The notes under the pieces: model-generated
Database searches by the model: none
Seen by the model: only the letters and a program-made list of their open reading frames with translations
What the model was told of the DNA's origin: nothing
NCBI RefSeq assembly: GCF_014200435.1
Contig: NZ_JACHBR010000001.1
Coordinates: 6,142,001 to 6,206,000, forward strand
Length of the DNA stretch: 64,000 bases
Source of the DNA: Sphaerisporangium krabiense
Lineage (GTDB): Bacteria > Actinomycetota > Actinomycetes > Streptosporangiales > Streptosporangiaceae
Direction of reading: 5' to 3'
Made by a program: the position numbers and the translations under genes
Shown here: positions 1 to 11,721 of the stretch, piece after piece
Position numbering within the stretch: the stretch's first letter is position 1
How the letters are laid out: each line of letters starts with the position of its first letter

Positions 1-97
1 GCGCGGCGGCCGGCGCGGGCACCGCGACGTACACCGCCGCCAGTAGTGCCGCGAGGCCGGCCACCAGGCGACGGACCGCGATGCCGCGCTCGCCCAT
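1..97 (-). CDS. Secreted protein, N-terminal part only
   Basis: Only the first 32 codons lie in the window; the rest runs off the left edge. The ATG at 97 is preceded by GGAGG about five bases upstream, which favours it over an in-frame ATG at 118. The visible peptide begins MGERGIAVRR, followed by a hydrophobic stretch rich in Leu and Ala and then an A-x-A type ending (PAPAAA). This is a typical Sec signal peptide. The function of the mature protein cannot be judged from what is visible. Confidence 0.6.
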   Translation of the reverse strand, partial: MGERGIAVRRLVAGLAALLAAVYVAVPAPAAA

Positions 98-269
98 GGT
101 GCCTCCATCGCTCGTCATCCGGCAGAGGTGGGCCGAGTGTGCGCCATGGCGGCCGCCCTGACAATGCTCATGACCGACCTCGGACACGCGCGGTTTTCGG
201 TCGGATCTCCTTATGCCGGCCTTCCGGTTGAAAGAGCGGACCGGAACGTCCGAGGATGCCTGGTTCTGG

Positions 270-722
270 TCAGGACTTGTGGACGTGTGCGTCGTACAGC
301 CGCCGGAGGAGGTCGTTGAGGCGCCGGCGGTCCTGGTCGTCCAGCGGTTCGAGGAAGTCGTCCTGGCTCAGGGCCGCCTCGGCGGTGATGGCGTCGGCGA
401 GCGCGCGCCCATGGGCGGTGAGGGTGATCATGCGGCGTCGGCCGTCTGCCGGATCGGGCCGTCGCTCGATCACGTCTTTGGCGGCCAGCACGTCGAGCAC
501 CGGCACGATGTTGCGGGCGTCCATGGCGACCAGGTGTGCGAGGCGTTGCTGGCCGATGGGTCCCTGATCCCTGAGCACCACAAGTATCGAGTGCTGGCTC
601 TGGGTCAGCTCGTGGGCGGTCAGGAACGCCGTCCACGAGCGCACGGCCAGCGATCCCAGGCGCGCCAGCAGGAAGCCGGTGCCGCGCTCGTATGCGGGAC
701 GGTCTTCGCTGCTTCCCTTCAT
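270..722 (-). CDS. MarR-family transcriptional regulator
   Basis: This protein of about 150 residues has the winged helix-turn-helix layout of MarR regulators: an N-terminal dimerisation helix, a recognition region around LAHLVAMDARNIVPVLD, and a wing with the D-x-R-type signature DPADGRRR near residues 88-97. The ATG at 722 is preferred because an upstream in-frame ATG at 770 would lie inside the operator and promoter. The gene is divergent from an alpha/beta hydrolase, and a large palindrome covers both promoters. MarR proteins usually repress themselves and such a neighbour until a small phenolic or lipophilic ligand releases them. The ligand here is unknown. Confidence 0.85.
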   Translation of the reverse strand: MKGSSEDRPAYERGTGFLLARLGSLAVRSWTAFLTAHELTQSQHSILVVLRDQGPIGQQRLAHLVAMDARNIVPVLDVLAAKDVIERRPDPADGRRRMITLTAHGRALADAITAEAALSQDDFLEPLDDQDRRRLNDLLRRLYDAHVHKS

Positions 723-738
723 GGCCGCCACGCTAGCA

Positions 739-784
739 GATAGACATGAATCATGTATTTCGATATACATGGCTCATGTCTATC
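739..784. promoter_or_regulatory. MarR-type operator: two nested palindromes
   Basis: Two 20-bp arms (739-758 and 765-784) form an inverted repeat with 18 of 20 positions paired around a 6-bp centre. Each arm is itself a near-perfect palindrome: ACATGAATCATGT at 744-756 and ACATGGCTCATGT at 767-779, centres 23 bp apart. The element lies between marR and the hydrolase and runs through the hydrolase start codon, so bound repressor would block transcription in both directions. Confidence 0.8.
741..769 (+). promoter_or_regulatory. Promoter of the alpha/beta hydrolase, leaderless
   Basis: TAGACA (741-746) and TATACA (764-769) are separated by 17 bp, close to the vegetative consensus. The expected start of transcription falls on or next to the ATG at 776, so the transcript would be leaderless. 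Both boxes lie inside the MarR operator. Confidence 0.65.
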
Positions 785-1627
785 GAGCTACGTCACACCT
801 TCCTCGACACCGGAGACGGCGCGCTGCACGTCGTCGAGGCCGGAGACCCCCACGGGCGGCCGTACCTGTTCCTGCACGGCTGGCCGGAATCGTGGCAGGC
901 ATGGAGGGACGTCATGACCCTGGCCGCGCCGGACGCCCGCGCCATCGCCATCGACCTACCGGGAGTGGGCCGGTCGGCCGCCACAGGAGACAGAGGCGTC
1001 AAGCGGCTCCTGGCCGCCAGGGTCCACGAACTGATCCGGTCCCTGGATCTCACCGACGTCACCCTGGTAGGTCACGACGCCGGAGGGATGGTGGCCTACG
1101 CCTACCTCCGCCGGTACCCCCGGATCGCTCGCGTCGTCATCATGAACACGGCGATCCCCGGCGTGGAGCCGTGGACCGAGGTTCTCAAGAATCCCTATAT
1201 CTGGCACTTCGGCCTGCATAATGTGCCGACACTGCCCGAGACGCTGGTGCAGGGACATCAGGCCGAGTACTTCGGCTACTTCTATGACGTCTTGTCAGCC
1301 GACCCCTCGAAGATCGGCCCGGAGTCGCGTGCCGCCCACGCCGCCGCGTACGACAGCGACACCTCCCTCACCGCCGGGTTCGATCTCTACCGGGCGTTCG
1401 CTCAAGATGCCCACGACAACACCGCTTCCGCCGTGGCCATTCGCACCCCGCTGCTCTACCTGCGCGGCCGGCGCGAGCAAGGCGACATCGCGACCTACGA
1501 ATCCGGTTTCCGTGCGGCCGGGATCGAGAACCTGACCACGGCCGTGGTGCCGGGCGCGGGCCACTTCGCGCCGGAAGAAGCACCTGCCGAGGTGTGGCGG
1601 CTCATCCGCGAGTTCGCCGGCCGGTGA
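776..1627 (+). CDS. Alpha/beta hydrolase, epoxide hydrolase/dehalogenase type
   Basis: This is a 283-residue alpha/beta-hydrolase. HGWPESW near residues 34-40 supplies the HGxP oxyanion motif of epoxide hydrolases. The nucleophile elbow is GHDAGG with Asp101 rather than Ser, as in epoxide hydrolases and haloalkane or haloacetate dehalogenases, and the catalytic His is His263 in PGAGHFAPEE. It is therefore probably not a plain serine esterase. The ATG at 776 is chosen because it sits about seven bases after a good -10 box, and the family's first beta strand starts there. Its divergent MarR neighbour suggests induction by a small lipophilic compound. The substrate cannot be deduced. Confidence 0.8.
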   Translation: MSIELRHTFLDTGDGALHVVEAGDPHGRPYLFLHGWPESWQAWRDVMTLAAPDARAIAIDLPGVGRSAATGDRGVKRLLAARVHELIRSLDLTDVTLVGHDAGGMVAYAYLRRYPRIARVVIMNTAIPGVEPWTEVLKNPYIWHFGLHNVPTLPETLVQGHQAEYFGYFYDVLSADPSKIGPESRAAHAAAYDSDTSLTAGFDLYRAFAQDAHDNTASAVAIRTPLLYLRGRREQGDIATYESGFRAAGIENLTTAVVPGAGHFAPEEAPAEVWRLIREFAGR

Positions 1628-1717
1628 CTCCGCGACGACCGGCGCCGTCGACGAGCTCATCCTCAACAGGACCGTCGCCCGCTACGGACACTACGAGCCT
1701 GCGGCTCATGGCGCCTT

Positions 1718-2395
1718 TCAGTCCCGGGTCTCGCTACGGTCAGCGTCCGGCGCCATGATCTGGGAACGCGCTTCCGTGACCTGCCTCATGATGCGTTGAG
1801 CCCCGCAGGCCTCGGCGGTGGCATACGCCTCCTCGGCCAGTGCCAGCGCGTCGTCACGCCGGCCTTGTGCGACGGCGATGTAGATCAGTCCGACCTGATC
1901 CGCGGCGGCGCCGGCCAACAGCCCGATCTCTCGGCGCAGTCGTGCCGCTTCCTCCAGACGCTCCCGGGCGGCGTCCAGCCGACCCGCGTGGTGGTCGGCG
2001 ATCCCCAGATGTCGAAGCGCCTCCGACCGGGTATACCGGTCTCCCGCCAGGGTGGCCAGGTCGTATGCCTGCTCAAGGAGGGGCAGGGCACTATCAAGAT
2101 CATTTCGTACGACCTGGTGAAAACAGCCCAGCCAGAACACCGACTCGGCTTCGCCCGTCGAATCACCGAGCATCCGGTACAACTGCGTCGCACGCTCGAA
2201 CAGCGCCAGCTCGCGCGGATCCTCATGCCGCTCATTCAGAAACCGCGCGTGCAAGATCCGGCCACGAGCCAACGCCAGACCGGCTTCGGCCCTGTCCAAC
2301 TCCCGCTCCGCCTCTGCCAGCCCACCGAGGTCACCGACGAAAACAGCGCGCTCATAGGACAGCCTGGCCTGCTCGATGGCTCTCTCCGCGCCCAT
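1718..2395 (-). CDS. Tetratricopeptide-repeat protein
   Basis: A cytoplasmic protein of about 225 residues, all-helical and Ala/Leu/Glu-rich, with several degenerate 34-residue TPR units, for example around SALPLLEQAYDLATLAGD and GRLDAARERLEEAARLR. TPR arrays bind protein partners; there is no catalytic domain. The ATG at 2395 follows a G-rich stretch (GGTGGGGG). Earlier in-frame ATGs at 2413 and 2422 lie in DNA that also encodes an acetyltransferase remnant in another frame, so they are less likely. The partner is unknown. Confidence 0.7.
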   Translation of the reverse strand: MGAERAIEQARLSYERAVFVGDLGGLAEAERELDRAEAGLALARGRILHARFLNERHEDPRELALFERATQLYRMLGDSTGEAESVFWLGCFHQVVRNDLDSALPLLEQAYDLATLAGDRYTRSEALRHLGIADHHAGRLDAARERLEEAARLRREIGLLAGAAADQVGLIYIAVAQGRRDDALALAEEAYATAEACGAQRIMRQVTEARSQIMAPDADRSETRD

Positions 2396-2486
2396 CCCGC
2401 CCCCACCGGTCATCCACCACATTGACGATGCGATCGTAGTCAGCCGGTTCGGCCGGTCGTACGCGCAGGCATCGGCTCACGATCAC
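2352..2486 (-). pseudogene. Remnant of a GNAT acetyltransferase N-terminus
   Basis: Reading from GTG 2486 gives 44 codons. The first 29 (ending PADYDRIVNVVDDRWG) match the opening strand and helix of GNAT-family N-acetyltransferases. Resemblance stops at about 2397-2400, exactly where the TPR gene begins in a different frame; the remaining codons are unrelated to any GNAT sequence and end at a stop. The acetyl-CoA binding motif is absent. I read this as the 5' stump of a GNAT gene cut by a deletion or insertion. Confidence 0.55.
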
Positions 2487-2542
2487 CGATCGTCCCGGCA
2501 CTGAGGGGGCGCCGCAAGGTGAGGGGTCTCGCCGTACCTGCT

Positions 2543-4204
2543 CTAAGGGTGGCGGCCTGCCTTCCTCGTAGGGGGGTGCTGTTCCAGGGGTGGGGCGCAG
2601 AGGTCGCAGGCGGTGGGGCGTTCGGGTTCGGTGGGGGCGGTGCGGAGGACGTTCGTTCTGATGGTGAGGAAGGTCAGGAGGGCGGAGCAGGCCATCATGG
2701 CGGCGCTGGTCAGCATGGCGGTGCGGAAGCCCGCGGTGAACGCGGGCGCGGAGGTGTAGGCGGCGCCGGTCAGGCCGACCAGCGGGGGGATCGCCGCCAC
2801 CGCGAGCAGGCCGCCGGTGCGGGCGACCGCGTTGTTGACGCCGCTCGCCACCCCCGCGTACCGCTCGTCGGCCGTGGCCAGCACGGTCGCGGTGAGCGGC
2901 GCCACCGCCGCCGACAGCCCGAGCCCGAACAGGGCGACGCCGGGCAGCACGTCGGCCAGGTACGAGGCCCCGGGGCCGACCCGGGCCAGCAGGAGCAGCC
3001 CCGCCCCGCACAGCAGGATGCCGGCGGTCATCGGCAGGCGCGGGCCCACCCGCCTGGCCAGCTCGCCCGCCCGCGGGGACAGCAGCAGCATGAGCAGCAT
3101 GACCGGGAGCATCGAGGTCCCGGCCGCGACCGGGGAGAACTTCGCGGCCACCTGCAGCTCGACGACCAGCAGGAACGTCACCACGCCGAGCGCCGCGTAC
3201 ATGATCAGCGTCACCACGTTGACGGCCGTGAACTCCCTGCGGGCGAACAGGCGCACCGGCACCAGCGCGGGCACCGGGGACCCGGGACGGGAGCGGCGCG
3301 TCTCCACGATCGCGAACGCCACGCCCAGGGCCACGCCGAGCCCCGCGGCCAGCGGCGGCAGCGCGGCGTCGCGCTCGATGAGCCCGTAGGTGATCCCGGC
3401 CAGCGCCAGGGCCGCGAGCGCCGCGCCGAGGACGTCGAAGCGCCCGGTGGCCGACTCGTCCTTCGTCTCGGGGACGTGCCGCACGGCGATCAGCACGACC
3501 AGCGCGGCGAGCGGCAGGTTGATCAGGAAGACCCACCGCCACCCCGCGGACTCCACCAGCCAGCCGCCGAGCAGCGGCCCGACCGCGCCCGCCACCCCGC
3601 CGAGGCCGGACCAGATGCCCACGGCCCGCGGACGGTCGTCGCGGGCGAACGACGCCTGGATGATCGCCAGCGATCCAGGGGTGAGCAGCGCCCCGCCGAT
3701 CCCTTGCAGGGCGCGGGCCAGGATCAGCGTCCTGATGTCGGGGGCGAGGCCGCACAGGGCCGAGGCCAGGGCGAACCAGGCGACCCCGATGACGAACACC
3801 TTCCGCCTGCCGAACCGGTCGCCGAGGGAACCGCCGAGGAGGATCAGGCCCGCCAGCGTGAGCGTGTAGGCGTTCACGGTCCACTGCAGGCCCGACATCG
3901 AGGCGTGCAGGTTCTCGCCGAGGGTGGGCAGCGCGACGTTCACCACGGTGCTGTCGAGGAAGGCGATCCCGGACCCGAGCACGGTGGCCAGCAGGATCCA
4001 CCGGCCCCGGGCCGAGTTCACCCGGACACCGTTACCTCCGGCACCTCCGACCGTGCCGCTCCCGCCGGCCGTGCCGTTCCGGGAGTCCGTGCCGCCGGGG
4101 CCGGCGAGACCGTGCGTGGTCTGCGTGACCTGCGGATCTGGTGTGTTCTGCGTGCCCTGGGGGTCGTCCTCCGCGCCGCGTGTGCCGCTCATGGTGCCCA
4201 TCAT
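2543..4204 (-). CDS. MFS efflux transporter, DHA2 (14-TM) family
   Basis: This membrane protein of about 553 residues belongs to the drug:H+ antiporter-2 (EmrB/QacA) group. It has motif C-like FLDSTVVNVALP in TM1, motif A GGSLGDRFGRRKV between TM2 and TM3, and PLLGGWLVESAGWRWVFLINLP later. About 14 hydrophobic helices fill most of the chain. The N-terminal 60 residues before TM1 are low-complexity and rich in Gly, Thr and Gln. I chose ATG 4204 because GAGGAG lies 11 bases upstream; ATG 4192 is an alternative. It probably exports toxic compounds or a metabolite using the proton gradient. No regulator adjoins it. Confidence 0.85.
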   Translation of the reverse strand: MMGTMSGTRGAEDDPQGTQNTPDPQVTQTTHGLAGPGGTDSRNGTAGGSGTVGGAGGNGVRVNSARGRWILLATVLGSGIAFLDSTVVNVALPTLGENLHASMSGLQWTVNAYTLTLAGLILLGGSLGDRFGRRKVFVIGVAWFALASALCGLAPDIRTLILARALQGIGGALLTPGSLAIIQASFARDDRPRAVGIWSGLGGVAGAVGPLLGGWLVESAGWRWVFLINLPLAALVVLIAVRHVPETKDESATGRFDVLGAALAALALAGITYGLIERDAALPPLAAGLGVALGVAFAIVETRRSRPGSPVPALVPVRLFARREFTAVNVVTLIMYAALGVVTFLLVVELQVAAKFSPVAAGTSMLPVMLLMLLLSPRAGELARRVGPRLPMTAGILLCGAGLLLLARVGPGASYLADVLPGVALFGLGLSAAVAPLTATVLATADERYAGVASGVNNAVARTGGLLAVAAIPPLVGLTGAAYTSAPAFTAGFRTAMLTSAAMMACSALLTFLTIRTNVLRTAPTEPERPTACDLCAPPLEQHPPTRKAGRHP

Positions 4205-4683
4205 GCTGGACGAAACTCCTCTTCCGGGCATCCGGTGCAGGTCTCGATCTCCGGCCATGGTCACCCCGGGGCGCCGATGCCGGACGGACAAGGGGGATCG
4301 GTGGGATGAGACGACGGCGGGCCTCAAGAATGAACGGCGGACCAGGGAGCGGGATGAACGCGGCGGGCCGGAGTGTTATGGGCGGCAAGGCCACCCGGGG
4401 GGGGGCATCCCCCCGGTGATCGGAGCCGGAGGCGCGCGCACCCGGCTGTGGTCGAGCGAAGTGTCCCGTGGTGGCCGAGGGCCGCCTTCGGGCGCGCAAC
4501 GGCCGGTGCCGGAGCGAACGTGTCTCCGACCTGGGAGAACTCAATGATCAGACGCTTCTCCTGAGCGACGTCCACTGCGGGGATTACAGGATTACGATCG
4601 CTGGCAGCGAACACGCGCAGGCTCGGGAACAATCCAGGGCTCTCATTAATTGAGTCCATGTAACTCAACCCATTGGAGTTCGC
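4205..4683. other. Gene-free region between the efflux pump and lon
   Basis: About 480 bp separating divergent genes. It holds a nine-G run with a matching C tract that can fold into a GC hairpin (4393-4417), the HAIR element and the lon ribosome-binding site. No coding sequence is convincing. Confidence 0.5.
4650..4668. promoter_or_regulatory. HAIR element (HspR operator) upstream of lon
   Basis: TTGAGT, seven bases, then ACTCAA, lying 15 bp before the lon start. This matches the HAIR inverted repeat (CTTGAGT-N7-ACTCAAG) bound by the heat-shock repressor HspR in actinobacteria, where lon is a known HspR target in Streptomyces. Only the outermost C/G pair is missing. lon is therefore probably derepressed on heat or protein-folding stress. 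Confidence 0.8.
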
Positions 4684-7062
<2,379 letters not shown>

Positions 7063-7110
7063 GCCGGACGTCCCGGGGCCCGGGCGGTCCCGGGTTCCGC
7101 GGTCCGTCAC

Positions 7111-7144
7111 GGAGGCGGGTCACCCTTCCGGGTGGCCCGCCTCC
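7111..7144. terminator. Bidirectional terminator between lon and the astacin-like gene
   Basis: A 15-bp stem (GGAGGCGGGTCACCC, 14 of 15 paired) with a TTCC loop sits between two convergent genes. There is no T tract, as is common in actinomycetes. Confidence 0.7.
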
Positions 7145-7211
7145 GCGCGTCCGGCGGCGGGGGCTCGCGCGGAGGTTTCCGCCGAGCGCGCGGTCAGGGG
7201 ACGGGCAGCGG

Positions 7212-8153
7212 TCAGGGGCGGCGCGGAGGGCATGCGTAGAGGGTCCGCACGGCGGCCAGGTCGCCCAGGCTGAAACCTCTTCGCTGGCCGATCTCGACGG
7301 GAACCGCCGGAACCAGCGTGTCCTGCCCGTTGCTGCTGAAGAACTTCCTGCCGTACAGCATCACCGAACCGTAGTCGAGCGGCCCGAACAGCCGGCTCCG
7401 GGCCGGGTCCAGCTTCCTGAACTGCGACTCGAAGCCTTTGATGACGTTCTCCAGGTGGACGGTCACCGCGGCGTCGCGGTCGGAGCGGGAGTGCTCGTGG
7501 TAGAAGCCGATCGCGTGCATCAGCTCGTGGATCACGATGCCCTTGTGCTCGCAGCCCCGCCCGATCGACAGGTCCTGCCCGCCCGCGCCCACGCGGCCCA
7601 CGGACGAGTAGCAGCCGTCGCCCGGCAGGACGCGCAGGAAGTTCTCCTCGGAGGTCCTGGGCACGAACCGCACGCAGGTGTACCCCTGGAAGTCCTGCAC
7701 CGCCGCCTCCAGCGCCTCGCGCGCCGCCGCGGGCAGCTCGGGCGACACCTCGTAGGGCACCGTGCGGCCGGGCCACAGCGCGCCGTCCTGCGTGGTCACC
7801 GTGCCCGCGCCGGGCTCGCGGCAGTCCCGCGAGCGCGCCGGGACCCCATCCGGGGTCTCGGGGACCCGGTCCGCGCGGCGGGCGCCGGGCAGGCGGAAGG
7901 CGCCCGCCGCCGCCTCCTCGGGCGTCCCGATGACGATGTCCCCCTCGGTCACCGCGTGCCCGTCGATCTCGACGTACTCGACCGTGCGCGGGTGGCCGGC
8001 CGGGTCGGGGACGGTGACGGACATCAGCGGGTGCTCGATCTGCTGCCGCCAGAGCGCGTCCAGCAGGTCGGACGGATCGTCCTCCGCGGCGGCCGGGACG
8101 GCGCCCGCCACCAACCCGGCCAACATGATCCCCAATATCGCAATTATTCGCAT
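7212..8153 (-). CDS. Secreted M12A (astacin-like) zinc metallopeptidase
   Basis: A 313-residue preproprotein. Residues 1-23 form a Sec signal peptide ending AAAE. A propeptide-like stretch follows, then the catalytic domain with the extended zinc motif HELMHAIGFYHEHSRSDR (His209, His213 and His219 bind zinc, Glu210 is the base), the hallmark of astacins. SVMLYGRKFF supplies a Met-turn, with Leu in place of the usual His. Cysteines at the catalytic-domain ends could form the usual disulfides. It should cleave proteins outside the cell. It has its own promoter region and converges on lon, so no operon is evident. Confidence 0.85.
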   Translation of the reverse strand: MRIIAILGIMLAGLVAGAVPAAAEDDPSDLLDALWRQQIEHPLMSVTVPDPAGHPRTVEYVEIDGHAVTEGDIVIGTPEEAAAGAFRLPGARRADRVPETPDGVPARSRDCREPGAGTVTTQDGALWPGRTVPYEVSPELPAAAREALEAAVQDFQGYTCVRFVPRTSEENFLRVLPGDGCYSSVGRVGAGGQDLSIGRGCEHKGIVIHELMHAIGFYHEHSRSDRDAAVTVHLENVIKGFESQFRKLDPARSRLFGPLDYGSVMLYGRKFFSSNGQDTLVPAVPVEIGQRRGFSLGDLAAVRTLYACPPRRP

Positions 8154-8441
8154 GAAATGCCCCCGGAAATGCGCCCGTAAGGTTCACGGGCATCGCGGGG
8201 CCAACCTACCCACGCCCTCATGCGGCAATTCCTCGGCAATTCCGCCGCCCATCGCCTCTGACCTGCGCCGCCGCCGTCCAGGCCGGCCGTCCCGCCACGG
8301 CCGCCGCGACGCTCAGGCGCGTTCAGCAAACCCTCAGTCAGGGCTTAGGCAGCTCTTATCGGCCGTTTGTCATCCTTGATTTACCGGTCCCAAGCCGGCC
8401 GCCGCCGGATGACGGCGAGTGCGGATGACAGTGGGGGAGCG

Positions 8442-9758
<1,317 letters not shown>

Positions 9759-9798
9759 CCTCCGACCGGCCGAAGGAGGGGGTGGCCGGACGAGGAAA

Positions 9799-9833
9799 GG
9801 GGCCGCCGGGACCGTGATGGTCCCGGCGGCCCC
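9799..9833. terminator. Bidirectional terminator between the HtrA-like gene and cydC
   Basis: A perfect 15-bp stem (GGGGCCGCCGGGACC) with a GTGAT loop lies between two convergent genes, 40 bp after one stop codon and 90 bp from the other. Confidence 0.8.
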
Positions 9834-9923
9834 TGTCTTCGCGCTACCGGCACGGGCCGCAGGCCGGCCGTCATGAGGGGACGGCTCATGCCGGGCGCCC
9901 GGCCCAGCGTCCTCCCGGGCGGG

Positions 9924-11714
9924 TCAGCGGTGGCCGGAGGTGAGGGCCTCGGACTCCCACAGGTCGCGGTAGTAGCCGGGCTCGGCGAGCAGGTCCTCGT
10001 GGCGGCCGCGCTGGGCGACCCGGCCCTCGGACAGGACCATGATCTCGTCGACGTCCTCCAGCCCGCGCAGCCGGTGGGTCACCAGGACCGTCGTGCGGCC
10101 GTGGGTGACGTCCAGCAGGTCGGCCATGAGCGCGTCGGCGGTGCGCTCGTCCAGCGACTCGGCGGGCTCGTCCAGCAGCAGCACCTCCGGGTCGCGCAGC
10201 AGCGCGCGGGCCAGGGCCAGGCGCTGGAGCTGGCCGCCGGAGACCGTGCGCCCGTCCTCGCCGAGCGTCGCGTCCCATCCGGTCCGCTCGACGAAGGCGT
10301 CCAGGCGGGCGCGCCGCACCGCGGCCTCCAGCTCCTCCTGGCCCGCCTCGGGACCCGCCAGGCGCAGGTTGTCGCGCAGCGAGGCGCGGAACACGTACGG
10401 GTCCTGGGTGAGGCCGGTGATCCGGGCGCGGACGTCGTCGGGGGAGAGCGTGCGGACGTCCACGTCGTTGAGGGTGATCCGCCCCGAGGAGGGCTCGGCG
10501 ACGCGCATCAGGGCGGCGAGCAGCGTACTCTTGCCCGCGCCGCTCGGCCCGACCACGGCCACCCGCTTGCCCGGGGTGAGCGTCAGCGACACGCCGTCCA
10601 GCGCGGGCGGCCTGCCGGGGGAGTGCCGGACGACCAGGTCCTCCGCGACGACGGTCAGCGGCCCCGCGGGCAGGGCGGCGGGTTCGGCGGGCGCGGGGAC
10701 GGCCGGCGGCGTCGCGCGGACCTCGCGGAGCCTGCGCAGCGCCGCGGTGACCCCGGCCAGCCGCTCGCCCGCCGCCGCCAGCGGCAGGACCGGCTCGAAC
10801 GACACCAGCGCCGTCAGCGCCAGGACGGCCGTCGGCACGGCGCCGAGGCCGGCGCGCGCCGCGACCAGGACGATCGCCGCGACGGTGAGGCCCTGGACCA
10901 GGGTGCCGAGCGCCAGCGCCGCCGCGTTCACCAGCGACCTGCGGCGCTCCAGCGCGGCCAGCCGGGCGTCGGCCTCCGCGGCGGCCTCCCGGGCCCGCTC
11001 GCCCGCGCCGTAGGCGGCCAGGTCCGCGGCGCCGTGCACCAGGTCGGCCACCCGGGCCGCCAGCTCCGCCCGCGCCGGGGCGAGCCTGGCCGCCCAGCGG
11101 CGCGTGGCCGCGTTGGTCACGGCGGGCAGCGCGACCCCGGCCACGGCGAGGCCCGCGAGCAGGACGAGCGCGGCGGACGGCAGCAGGAAGACGGCCAGCG
11201 TGGTGGCGGCGACGGCGGTCACCGCCGCCGCGACGGCGGGCAGCAGGCAGCGGACGAGCAGGTCCTGGACGGCGTCGGTGTCGTCGACCATGCGGCTCAG
11301 CAGGTCGGCGCCCCGGTGCCCGAGCGGCCCCGAGGGAATCAGCGCCTCGTACAGGCGCTCGCGCGTGGTGGCCTGGGCGCGCAGTGCGACGTCGTGGCCC
11401 GCCAGCCGCTCGCCGTACCGGAACAGGCCCCGGCTGGTCGCGAACGCGCGCACCGCGACGATCGCCACGCTCAGCGCCGCGAGCTCCGGCTGCTCGGCCG
11501 CCCGCGTGATCAGCCACGCGGCGGCCCCGATCAGCCCGAGCGCGGCCAGCTCCGCCGCCGCGCCCGCCGCGGCGGCCGCCACGAGCCGCCCCCGCGCCCG
11601 CCGCTCCGGCCTCGGCCCGGCGCCTCCGGACGCCGTGGCGCCGCCGGCCGGGGCGCGATCCGGTGCGGGGGTACGGGGGGTGGTGGCGTCGGGTGTGGGG
11701 GTCTGGGAGTTCAT
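9924..11714 (-). CDS. cydC: CydC, half-transporter of the CydDC heme/thiol ABC exporter
   Basis: 596 residues. A six-helix ABC membrane domain occupies about 40-340. The nucleotide-binding domain follows with Walker A GPSGAGKST, signature VSGGQ and Walker B VLLLDEPAES. The disordered N-terminal 40 residues are Pro/Thr-rich. CydC pairs with CydD to form the inner-membrane exporter needed for cytochrome bd assembly. It is the last gene of cydABDC, starting 7 bp after the cydD stop. CydC and CydD are separate chains here, unlike the CydDC fusion of many streptomycetes. Confidence 0.9.
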   Translation of the reverse strand: MNSQTPTPDATTPRTPAPDRAPAGGATASGGAGPRPERRARGRLVAAAAAGAAAELAALGLIGAAAWLITRAAEQPELAALSVAIVAVRAFATSRGLFRYGERLAGHDVALRAQATTRERLYEALIPSGPLGHRGADLLSRMVDDTDAVQDLLVRCLLPAVAAAVTAVAATTLAVFLLPSAALVLLAGLAVAGVALPAVTNAATRRWAARLAPARAELAARVADLVHGAADLAAYGAGERAREAAAEADARLAALERRRSLVNAAALALGTLVQGLTVAAIVLVAARAGLGAVPTAVLALTALVSFEPVLPLAAAGERLAGVTAALRRLREVRATPPAVPAPAEPAALPAGPLTVVAEDLVVRHSPGRPPALDGVSLTLTPGKRVAVVGPSGAGKSTLLAALMRVAEPSSGRITLNDVDVRTLSPDDVRARITGLTQDPYVFRASLRDNLRLAGPEAGQEELEAAVRRARLDAFVERTGWDATLGEDGRTVSGGQLQRLALARALLRDPEVLLLDEPAESLDERTADALMADLLDVTHGRTTVLVTHRLRGLEDVDEIMVLSEGRVAQRGRHEDLLAEPGYYRDLWESEALTSGHR

Positions 11715-11721
11715 GGGGTGC

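Noticed and set aside
1628-1717. Short plus-strand stretch reading VDELILNRTVARYGHY that recalls a SnoaL/NTF2-like start
   Set aside because: It lacks a start codon and continues into unrelated sequence; the resemblance is too short to call a remnant.
2519-4309. Long plus-strand frame opposite the efflux pump, and similar long frames opposite lon, cydDC and the flavoproteins
   Set aside because: They are antisense shadows typical of high GC; composition is Gly/Arg/Gln/His-rich with no domain, while the opposite strand has clear family motifs.
4393-4417. Nine-G run with matching C tract upstream of lon
   Set aside because: It can fold as a hairpin, but it lies between divergent genes where no terminator is needed and has no T tract; possibly only a mutable homopolymer.
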